Below, piece after piece: positions 15,201 to 27,200 of a DNA stretch of 60,000 nt. Every line of letters starts with the position of its first letter. The stretch's first letter is position 1. The stretch covers positions 6,693,431 through 6,753,430 of the forward strand of contig NC_088322.1 in NCBI RefSeq assembly GCF_910592395.1, read 5' to 3'. A program made the translations under genes and the position numbers. Origin of the DNA: Lineus longissimus (taxonomy: Eukaryota > Nemertea > Pilidiophora > Heteronemertea > Lineidae). The notes under the pieces are model-generated. The model did no database searches. It was given only the letters and a program-made list of their open reading frames with translations, and was not told the origin of the DNA.

Positions 15201-18200
15201 TCTCAACGTGATCAAACCCGCGCCCTATTGCGTGGTAGCAGCGGTGTTAACCACTTGGCTACTTACACATCGACTGGTGATAGTTACATTGCACCAGCAC
15301 ACGAGGGGCTGATTTCGGCACCAGCTTGACGAACACGGCTAGAGGTCGGCCTGCCCTCCATTTGCTCTCTTCCTTGTGGTCAAGGCAGACTATACTCAAT
15401 TTTAGGAAAAAAAGGCACTCTTTTTTGATGATTTCACACAGAAAATAAACAACCTCGAAAATCTTTGAAACTTACTTGTCACCGAATGGATCGTTGTTGT
15501 CCCAAACCTCAACAGGTTTAAGTGGCTGCAGGCCTTGGCCAAGGTAGGTCAGGTAGATACCGTTAGAGATGGTGATACTAAACAAGCCAGCACCATTGTA
15601 GCCCTTGATGGTCACAAAGATCTGCAAAGGAACATGAGCTGCTGAGCAATTGGCTGTTACAAGGAATTACCGAAGATATTGCTGCTTCACAGGTTTGAGA
15701 GGCTGCAGGGTTTGACCAAAGTAGGTCAGGTAGAAAGTGATGCTGAACAATTCTGCACCATTCATGGTCACAAAGATTTGCAAAGAAACAGGACATACAA
15801 AGCTGCAGAGTAGGCAGAGTAGTTTGCTGTCATAAGGAATCACCTAACTGAATGACAGATAGGTGCTCAGCAGGCCTTGACCAAAATTGGTCAGACAGAT
15901 ATCATTTGAGATTTTGACATTGAAAAATCCTCAGCCATCGCAGCTCATGATGATTACAACGATCTGCAAAGTGCAAGTAGGCTGCAGAGCTGTGTTGGCC
16001 ACTATCAGGATTCACCAAAGAAATCATCATTGTCTCAAAACCCAACAGTGAGGAACCGGAGGGATATGCCGTCGAAGTAGCTGATACTTAACAGTTCAAT
16101 TAAAGAGGGGGAAGGGAGACAAAATATTTACCTGTCTGACTCCATTCAAGTCGAGATCAGTAATCACGTAATGAGTGGACGAGACAGGGATGTCGAAGAA
16201 CTGCTTGATGTTGGCGCCCCCAGGGCTTGTGCCGACAGCAAGCTGGTAACGCGAAAGACCGGTCTCGTCATCGGTGAACGGTGTCCACGCAGCGGCGACT
16301 TGCGCCAAGGACTCCTGGCAGATGGCATCGATCTCCATGCAATCTGAAAGATAACAACAATAACAGGTGTAGTTCTCAATTAATCAACCCGGACAGTCAT
16401 AATCCATTTACGGCTGGATGGGATTTGAACCATTTTTTAGCATTCTTGATGCAGCGGCAGGAATGCCAAGAACAAGCAGAGCAAATCCTAAAACCACCTA
16501 TCAGGGGCCTCAAGTATTATACAAAGTTTACGTTGTCACTTGCCATGATTCAATCTTCACAAGTTGACTGACTTCGGCTTGAAAACACGACGTGAGGGTG
16601 AAAAGTGATATTGTGAAGGGTATGTAGCCCTCTCTTTGGAAATGACTCGTTAAAAAAAGTTAAAGTTTTTGGTTTATAGTCTGATATCGACTACGATATA
16701 GGTTATCATCCGACTTTACACTTTAACCCTGGTCTGTCCTAAAACCTTTCAGTAGACCTCAGATGTGCAGCTCAGCCAAGCAGCGCTACAATCTGAGCAT
16801 TTCTGACCGCTACCCATTTATACACCTAGGTCCAGAGAGGCAAGTGAGACAAAGAGACCTGCCTACAGTCTCATGCCGACAGTGGGGATCAAACATGATC
16901 GCATGATTGCGATTGGTGTGGTACACATTTGGCTCTTAATAATGCACTATCCCTCTAAATATGACAAGAAACCTGCTTTCAAGAAGGATTTATTGTACAA
17001 CTGACCTGCCTCTGTTTCACAAGTGAACGACTGCTCATCTCCATACATGCCGCGTTTCCAATCAAGCTGAGAGATTCCAGCCGTCTCGACGATAACGCCA
17101 TACTTGGGTGGTGTGTTGTCGATAGCGATGGACTTGGAGTAGGCCCAGACCTTCAAACCTACGCTGTTCTCGGCTTCTACTGTGACGTAGTATTTCTTTT
17201 TGTGCTCAAACGGCGCCAGGAAATCTGGAGAGAGATGAAGATGATTTTCACTGCTGCAACCTTGCGAAAAATGATATCCTGTCTGGAGGTTAAACCAGTA
17301 ATTGATTAGCTTAATATGTTGGCAGGTCGTAGCAATCCTCGTACTGGCAACTGCAATAACTCCTAATTATCACAGAGTGCTGCTGAAATTTTTCTAAAAG
17401 CTCCTAAACGCTTCCTGAAGTTTTTTCTTCACAGGTAAAAAATTCGGAAAAAATTTCTAGGTGTATCGCTAGGCAGAAATAAGGCTTACGGTAATATCAA
17501 GAGTTGTAAAAGTATTCTGGGACTAATAAATGGTTTTTTGAGACTCCGAGAGCCTTGATAAAAAATAAAGAGGTCATTTTCAGTCACCAAAAAAGCAATT
17601 TACATGATTGATGAAAATCTCCACAAATCAGATAATTTAAACACAAATTTCATCAGTAAGAGGACGAAGAAAAGAACAAACTTGTGGCCATGTGTCGATC
17701 CATGCTTGGGTCCACATCAGCGTATGAATAAATGTCCTCGAATCCTTCCTGGCTGCCAATGGCAAACCTGTACTTGACAATCTCACTCTGGGCCTCAAAG
17801 AAACCATACCATGTGCATTGCACCTCAGTTACAGCCTAAAAGGAAGGGAGAGTCAAATCAAGATTATTCAGTGGCCATTTTTTAACTTTGGCAGCCATCT
17901 TGGATTTGAGGCAAATTCACCGCAAAGTTCTTTAAATAGTAGTCTATGACTTCGAACGACGGATTCAACGATGAAACTTTGACTGAAAATAAGTTTTGCT
18001 CTTCTGAGACCAGTCTAGAAGGTTTATATTTGAGAAATGAGGTCAGTGAGGAAATTCGAAAATCAAATTCTTTACTTCAAAGTCAACTCTCATTGCACTA
18101 CAATCTGTACTTACACTGATCTGTCTGGGGCAGACGACCGTGCCTTCAGTAGGCGGTGTCGTGTCAATCGTGATAGTAGCAGAAATGACTTTGGATGCAA

Positions 18201-21200
18201 GTCCGACAAAGTTAACAGCATGGACAGTCAGAACATTTGGGCGTCCATCAGCAACGGGTTTAAACAGAGCATTTGGGATGTTATCAAAGTACGCCGGCTT
18301 AATCTGTGCGATGTTCTGTACGCCGCTGATGTCGTCACCTTCAGGGTGGGTGCCGACAGAGTATGAGGCCGCGGTGATGTAACTGGTTTGTTCCGTGTAG
18401 TGCCACTCCGCGGTGTAAGAGTCGACAGACATCTCGTAAACGACACCGTCTTCACCAAGTTCAGCTGTACCGTCTTGCATGCCAACGCTGTGATCAAGAA
18501 TAAAAAATGGCATTTTGCCTACAAGCTGTTTCAAATGTGTCACAACATTATATGCAGGAGCCAACTGGACAAGATCTGATATGTGCCTTTTTTACTCGCA
18601 GTACATACAAGACCTACCACATATCAGTCACTGGGAGAGCGCAAATTTGACCACTTAACTACTGCTACAGTCCCCATAACTTGGGTGAACTAGGACAAAT
18701 GACAGTGAAAGGTGCCTTCATTGGAGCCAGCAAGTCATCTATGACAGATACACGAAACAGACGATGTGACAAAATTAGTGTGAAGAAATAGACTACTAAG
18801 ACTAAATAGACTAAAATCCTCTTGAAGATATTCAATTGTTTGAGGCTCTCTGCACCATTATGACCCCACAAAGAAAATTACGCCAACATCAACATCTTTG
18901 GCAATAGTCAAGCTTTTATAAGTTAAGAAATAACAAATTACCTTTCTAGGGTGATGCTTGGAGCAGTCCTGTCAATGACGAAACCATCTGTCACGCATTC
19001 CAGGATGTTATCGCCGTAGGTGATGCCACGAACGGAGGCGTAGTACCACACGTCAACCTCCAGGTCGACACTGACGGTGGCCTTGCCAGCGCCAACAAGA
19101 CCTGGCAAAGATAGAATGACATAAGATAAGGCGGTACAACTATATCCCCGCTACAATTACAGCCTCTTGGCAATGTGTAATGCCAGGAACTTCGTACAAT
19201 GTAAGGGCTACAATTGTACTGGAGCTGTATTTGTATCACTTTATCTTACTGCAGGCAGTATGTTTAAATGGTAATGTGCTTACTGTAGAACAGAAAAATT
19301 TCACGGCATAAAAAATGTGCGAATGTCGAGCAATGGACATATTCGTGGTAGAATATTTTCGCAGGTTAAAAATACTTTTTTCCAATAACATTAAAACCTA
19401 GCTGATCATGGATGCATGCCGCTGTGGTAAATGGCAACAATGACATGGAATTCTTCTTGAAAAGCTAGAGATTTTAGCGGCAGAATATTTTCATGAGCAT
19501 GAGCTACTCGCGAAAATATCCTGCACACAATTTTGTTCTGGTCTACAGTATCACATCCACGCATTCGCCCAATTTCCCATAGGCCTGGCCGAGTGAAATC
19601 CCCGAAAATAAAGCACTCATAAATCTTCAACACTTTAAGTTAAAACAGTACAACTCTGCTTGTTACACTCACCGTCTCCGTCGATATTCGCTTGGGTGGT
19701 GGGGTCATTCCTCAGGACGATGCCGGCCTCAATGAACGGCTGCACGTCCTCATGGTGGGGTGTCCTACCGATGGCCCACTCAAACCTCTTCAGGCCATGG
19801 AGCTGGCTTTCAAAGCCCTCAAACTGTATCGTGACAGTGCTTGTCTCCTTCGTGTAGGACATGTCGATGCCCATAGAACTGTAGGGGTTTTCTGTACCTT
19901 CTGGTCCGTCAATTGCGAGACCTAAGGAGAACAATATTAGAACGATGATAATGATAATAATATTTAGTTCTTATATCATAGTGCTTTTCCATGTTCTTTT
20001 GAAATACCATATCATCACCTGATCTCCACAGAAATCAATCAGGGGTTTCGAGGAGCAAGTAGAAGGCGCTCACTTGAACTGCTAGACCAGTAGGGGAACA
20101 AATAGGAAGAATGAATTGGAGCATTGTTCATCGCCTGATGACAAAACTTTTTGAGCAGATTTTCAGGTAATTTTTTATCAATATATTCAGTATTTCCTGA
20201 AGCAGCGCTCATAAATTGAGTCATTAATTTGGGGCGAAATCAGTGAAATTCGCCAAGGTATTGCAGTTAACAACCAACAACAGTACCTCACCTCATTTTA
20301 TTCCCACTCATACACAAAAGAAGAAATAATACTTACCAACTTTGTCCTCATCCACGACTATAAGACCATGCTCGCTCGACAAGGGGCTCGACCACAGGCC
20401 TGCCCCATTCATCGCCTTGACGGTCAGGTAGTAGAGAGGGACTTTTGGGTTTTGTGACCGGTCAGTCAGGGGCAGCACAAGATCACCGATAATCCCCTGG
20501 TCCAGGTTTTTCATGTTGACAAAGTCGGACACATCGGTACTACCTGAAATAAGTTGGAGATTTCTTTCTCATTGATTTCTTGTTTGATTAATCCAAAAGC
20601 GATCTGACCCAAGCCTTCTACTTGCACGTTTTATCTTAACAAGACGACATAGAGTACATAATACAACACATAGGCATGGCTACCTCAGAAATATATGTAT
20701 GCCTATCAGATCTGGCGCTCATCACGGTTTAGAACTTAATTCTTCAAACGTAGATTGTGGTTAGAGCGAGGTGTTTCTAGCAAACCAGGAAGTTGTAGGT
20801 TCGACTCTCAAACCAATGATATCTCTTTGGGCCAGGCACTTAACCCCAATGCTTCTCTGGCATTCATCATTGTTTAGATCCTAATTCTTGAGATTGTGGA
20901 TGGAGGGGGAGGGGGACAAAGTGGTTAGAGTAAGGGGCTTACAACCAGGAGGTTTGAAGTTTGACTCTCGCATAAATCAGCACTGGTTCATTTTTGTCTC
21001 CCTGGGTACCAAACTGGCAGATGGTTTATATCAAAGTTAATCCTTTAGAGCCGATATGGGCAGCCAGACATACTCCCAAATGATTTGAGCTAGCACCAGA
21101 AAGGTCAGGCCAAGGGTAAGGTATGGTTATTTCCAAAATATTGGATATGACACCTATCCCGTTTTATGATGAAACTCATTAGTTGTCAAAGGGACTTTGA

Positions 21201-24200
21201 GAAACGAACGTAGGGTAAGCGCAAAATAAAATCGGCATCATCATCATTATTATTATCAGATTGTTAACCAATACTAACCTGGAGATGTGCCTACAGCCAC
21301 CATGTACTTTTCAATTCCTGACTGCCCATCAATAGCCTTCCAGCTTCCAATGATGGAATCTGTCCTCGCCTGCCAGCAATGCTCATCAACAACCTCCTCA
21401 GTGAAGCCGGAGAAAACGCCAACATGCACAAATTGCATCTGGAAGATACAAAATCCAATATTGTAACCCTGCAATTTTCGTGATATAAAATATCAATGAT
21501 GATTTTCAGTCGGGGGGGGGGGGATGAAGTAGAGCTAGATAATTTTTGGAACCATCTTTCACTACGTAACTACTTCAAGGTAGCGATTAATTGCAAGCCA
21601 AAGGCAATGTCAGTCGTGATATTGAATATGTAAAACACTTAACATCTACATCAAGCATCCTTATCATATTGTGGTATTTGAGGAACTATGTCCATGGCCC
21701 GGTTGTTCAAAGTACCGGAGTTGACTTGAGAGAGATGGAAGAGATGTATACTGAAGACGACGGAAACCTACCATGGGGCCAGTTTTATCCACTTTGAAAC
21801 TGTTTGTCTTGTAAACAGTAGATAGCTCCGCCTGATTCGTTGCCATATTCTCCGTAAAGTATGCTGCACCATTGATGAGACCAAGACTGTTCTCTTGAAT
21901 TGTCTTCATCGTTTTAGCCTTCTTGATGTATTGTCCGACAGTTTCTGAAAATGAACAAAGAAACTATTGTAAACAACCAAATTTTCACCTCGCTTTTTTG
22001 ATTTTCAAATTTCTGAATAGAGGAAACCAAGATCCAAATCCAAGATGGCCGCCAGCTGGTCCGCTTGACGCTTGTTATATTTGACAACTACTCACGTATT
22101 TTCCACTCAAATAATGTGAAATTTCAGCCAACTTCTGCTATTTAGACCAACTTAGATTTTTTGGGCCTACCTGGCTTCTTCGGTCTCTTAGTTCCTTGGT
22201 ACATCTCATAGAGGGCGAGGTCGTACTCTTTTACACCAGATTCCTCATCATGGAAATCCCAATTGGCGGCCATATTGTCATTGCTTGAATAATCAATATC
22301 GACCTCCGCAGTCGGGCCATCATTCAAATAGATCAAATTAGGTGGTGTTAAATCTACGACAAACGAGTTAGTTTCGGACTCGATGAAGTTTAGAGCGCCG
22401 TTGGTGGTTCGCAGTTTCGACTTGATGATGTCACGATGATGAAGATGGAAGTGGTGCCAGGTTATCGCCTCGTCAGGGAAGACACTCTCATACGAATGTT
22501 CCACTTGGAAATTCGAACCCATATCCCTGGAATAAAACGATAAACTTTTCAGTCAAGTCATTTGAGAAAGCTAGCTGGCCCTTTTATTGGGGGCAACTCT
22601 TAAAGGTGACAGGACTCTCTCCTGGCAGTTAAGAGACCGCTGGTTTGAACTCCACAACCAGCCTGAAATCTAGGCAGTTGTCTTACTTCTCCAAAGTAAA
22701 AAAAATCGGTACCAGTCAAATAGTAGTGCACCCCCCAAAAGGACTGTTAATGCCGGCGTAACAAGATGGAAGAGCTCTCCTTGTCTCTAAAATGCTCCAA
22801 TGGCAAGCGAAGACAAAGCCTCTGGCAGCCAAGTTCCAACCCTGGCCTTCCCGTGGCGGGGGTGTTCTCACCAACAGTGGTGGTGCGAAAGGTGAGTCCT
22901 GGCGCCTCAAAACCAGAAAGCTCTGGGTAGGTGGAGCTCATCAGCCAGGCAAAGGCAATTCATCTAGGAGATAGAAAACTCTGATCAAAAACCCGGGTAG
23001 ATGCCGCTCGATAAGCCCCGGACGGCAAGGCAAAACTCAGGAAGGAAAACTCAGACATAAAACCCGAGTAGACCGGACGCGTCAGCCCAGTGCGGCCAGT
23101 CTAGGAGACGGGCACTCCAAAGAAGAAAGCCAGCACCGAAGCTGATGGATGCCAGCCTTGATGGCGTGCCAAATCGGGCATCCACGCATAAACGGAAATG
23201 ATCATGTACTAGATATCACTAGAGCGATGTGGTGTCGTCAATATGGGAGACAGCCAGGTATCGATGGTACCGGGCCCTCTGCCTCGAAGGGGCCCAACCC
23301 AAGCGACTGGCGGCTCTGTACATCCCGATGTGATTAGGGGAGGTCAGAGAAGTGATACTGATCACAAAATCCGGATAATGCATTGGAATACAGAAGGAGT
23401 TAGAAGAAAGAAGACCAACCTCCAAAACTTCCTCAAAGTACACGAAGTAGGTGCCTGCTGCATCCAGGAGGCGCATCTTAAAAGTGCCCACCACTTCTCT
23501 ATTCGAGGCTATGAATGCCACCGCCACGACAGAGAAAATCGAGCAAAAGGGGGAGTTCTAACTCTGGTCAAGAACACCATCGCGTTGGCCGAAACGAACA
23601 GGGGGACTCAGCAGGAACAGAGCACATCACTGTGAGGCTTGCCTTCCCAACAGGGAACCACACTGTCTGCAATCTCTACCTTCCAACCGGCAAAGTACAA
23701 CTAGAGGACATTTCACCAGACACAGAAGAGTGGCTCACGGTAGGGGACTTGAACAGTCACTCTCCGAGTTGGGGATACACGGAGCTAAACTCCAAAGATG
23801 AAGAGGTTGAGCAATATGGATGATCAACAAACCAGTTGACGACCCCAGCTACTACTTGGGCTTGGAGGAAAACCAGCAGACCTGACCTTGCCATCGCCAC
23901 GGACAAGATCCAGAGGATAACCCAGCGAGAAGTCTTTCAACAGCTGGGAGGCAGTGACCACAAACCCATCATCCTACACATTGGCAGACAAGGACAAGTA
24001 GATGATGCCAAGTTGTCACCAAGCTGGAACTTCAAGAAAGCTGATTGGAGACTCTCTGGCACCCTCAGAGACCAATGCAGCCAAGAACTCCAACTCTTCA
24101 AGCGGAATGTTGACAAGAATGCTTCCATGTTCACATCTTCCATTCTTGCGGCTGCCAAGAAGTCAATCCCACGGGTAAGAAGGTGCGACTGCAAGCCATA

Positions 24201-27200
24201 CTGGAATGCAACCCTTGACAACCTACACCACAAGTTGTGTGAAACCAGGGAGGACTAGGAGAGCCATCCAACAGATGAAAACGTGGCCAGACACAACAAG
24301 GTCAAAGCGTAGTTCGACCGTGAGAAGCTGCAACAAGCACGCAACAGCTGGAACGAGAAGACTGCTTCATTCAGCCTTGAAAAGGATACTGCATAGCTCT
24401 AGCAACTTACGAAGACTCTGAACGATGACAACACAGGAAGGAGTAAAGTCACTTTGCAATCAGGGAAGGGACTTCTCACAGGGAAACAAGCCGCCAACCT
24501 GACCAGTAGCTACCAGCAGGAGAGTGAAAGCAAGGTCACCAGAACAAGAGCAAAATAGGTGAGAGATATGACTGACAACATGAAAAAGGCACAGATCAAC
24601 CCACCGAAGTACATGACCGATCATATCACACTACAGGAACTAGAGGATGCCCTGAGAAAATTGCAGAACAAGAAAGCCCCCGGTACCGACGGCATTACCA
24701 ACGAGATGCTGAAGAACCTTGGGCCCAAAGCTAAGGCTGTCCTTCTTGAGATCTTCAACCAATGATGGAAACGAGGACGAGTCCCAACAACGTGGAAGGA
24801 AGCACTCATCACCTCTATTTCAAAGGAAGGAAAAAAACACGAAAAACCCCAAAAGCTACAGAGGATCGTCAACAGTAGGCTCATCTGGCACCTTTAGGAC
24901 AAGTCACTCCTTACCCCATCACAGCCCGGTTACAGACAGCATCGCAGCACTGAGGACCAGCTAGCCTACCTTGCCCAAGAATAACGCTTTCCAGGAAAAG
25001 AGGCATGTCTTGGCTGTCTTCTTTGACCTGTCGAAGGCCTTCTACATGGTATGGAAAGAAGGGTTACTGTTCAAACTTCCGGGCTCCGTGAAAAGATGTA
25101 CACATGGGTGCGAAACTTCCTGTTCAGCCGATTAGCCAACATTGATGGCCCCCTAGCAACCGTGTGAGGCTTAGAGAAGGAGTACCACAAGGAGGCGTAT
25201 TATCCCCAACTCTCTTCCTGGTCTACATCAACGGGATAACTGCAGCGTTTGAACAACATGTCAAGAACAGGCTCCATCCAGATGACTTAGCAGCCTGGGT
25301 TGTCTGTACAAATTTACCTGCAGCCAGAAAGAGAGGCCAAGCAATCGCCAACCAGGTGGAAGAATGGGCCGAAAAGTGGTTTGTGGATGTCAACATTGCA
25401 AAGACGTCAACAATGCTCTTCTCACTCTCCACAAAGAAGGAAACCACCGATCGCCACTTTGGAAATCAGCCGATACCAGAGGTTGAACCAACGGTCTTCC
25501 TAGGTGGCAAACTGGACAAACGACTAACCGGGAATGCACACATCCAGTCTGTCCAAGAAAGAACCATCAAGAAAATAGCTCTGATGAAAAAGCTTGCAGG
25601 GACGTCCTGGGGAGCAGCCATGAAGATCCTGAAGCAGGTCTACACTGGAGCCATTTGACCAGTAATGGAATATGCATCCGGCACTCGGATGACGGCCTCC
25701 AAACAACCAAAGCCAAACTAGGCAAGGTACAGAACATGCGCCTGATAATCATCTTTGGAACCTTGAGGAGCACACCCATAGATGACATGGAGAAAACAGC
25801 CAACATTCAGCCTCTAAAGACGAGACGAGAGCTAAAGACCATCACCTAGGCTGAGAATATCAAGCGACTTCCCTCCCATCCTCTACACCAACAACTCCAG
25901 AAAGAACCACTGACCAGGCTGAACCGCAAGAGCTTTCACCATATCACCATGTACCTTCAAAGTCACCATGAGTACATACTTGGAAAGGACCAGGAGATGA
26001 GTGAGGATCTCAAGGTAACAAAGTGGACCCCTGAGAGAAGACTACCAGAGTTCAGAACAACAATTCCAGGGATAGTCTCAAAGGAAGCCAACCAATTGAA
26101 GTCATGAAGGCTCTAACTCTCGAGATTATCGATGTTCAGTACCCCAACCGCGCATGGACCCATGTCTACACTGACGGATCATCACAGAATGCTGTCAGGA
26201 ATGGAGGAAGCGGAGTTTTTGTCAAACACCCTGACAGAGAATCGCACTGCGTCGCAGTCTCCGCCGGCAAACTTTGTTCCAACTACAGAGCTGAACTACA
26301 GGCACTCACCACCGCTGCTGACTACCTTGCTAGGAACTGTGCCAAGTGTGGAGACAACATCGTCCTAATGACCGACTCACTGTCAGCCCTCAAAGCTCTC
26401 CAGAGCAGGAAAGCCAAAACACTGTTTGACAGCCTACTACTAGCAGCATGCTCCCGCAGTTTCAACCCAGGATCTCATAAGCGGAGTCCAAGACCCTCCT
26501 AAAGGCCAGCTACAAGGCGAGCGGGAGCTGGCAGACTGGCGGTTACAGAACAGCACAGGATAGCATCCACAAGCTAGACCGGAGGAGCCAGGTGACAATA
26601 TACCGGCTTCGGACAGGACAATGCAGGCTTAACAAACACCTGAAGCGACTAGGAATCCGAGAAACGGCCAACTGCGAGTGCAGCAACTGAGAACAAACCC
26701 CAGAGCACATTCTAAATACCTGCCCATTACTAGAGCCGGCACGCAGGAAGTTCTGGCCCGACGAAACAACACTCCAGAGGAAGCTGTGAACGGTGACGAC
26801 CTGACGCAAACTACGCGTTTTTTCGATGCATCCACACTGCAGATCTGATATCTGCCTGATCAACCGAACGCTGAAGAAGAAGAAGAAGCTTGTAGGGCTG
26901 GTTGAGCGGCTCATTTGAGATCAACTGAAACAATTCAGGATATAGCAGGTTAAAGTGTGAAGTCTGATGATAAGGTAAAACGTTGTTGATATCGGACTAT
27001 AAACCCAAAACTTAGCTTTAATTGAATAAAGCAACTCACCCAGCAATTTCTACCTCTACTTCATAGTCTATGACGTGTGACTCAGGATCGTAGTAATTCC
27101 TCCATTGGGCCTCAACTGTTGCTGGTTTCGAGCTGAAGACGAGATCTTCATACGCATTCTTGCCACCGTCAACTATCTCGCCTGCCACTGGCACTGTCAA

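Larger units (their letters stand above)
22740..26890 (+). mobile_element. Decayed non-LTR retroposon (APE-RT-RNase H type)
   Basis: The plus strand carries, in order, pieces of an apurinic endonuclease (23370-24250), a reverse transcriptase (24559-25850), an RNase H (26104-26470) and a Cys/His end motif near 26690-26740, finishing in (GAA)n at about 26870-26890. This order fits the I-like groups of non-LTR elements that carry RNase H. Stops and frameshifts break every domain. The 5' leader (22740-23380) has no clear coding frame and the left boundary is approximate. It sits antisense in the intron between E44 and E45, making that the longest intron within the gene. Confidence 0.85.

Noticed and set aside
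20700-21010. True tRNA genes
   Set aside because: A- and B-boxes are present but the arms do not pair into a cloverleaf and the copies are degenerate; SINE heads fit better.
23377-26502. An active retroposon
   Set aside because: Each domain is broken by stops or frameshifts and the catalytic box is altered.
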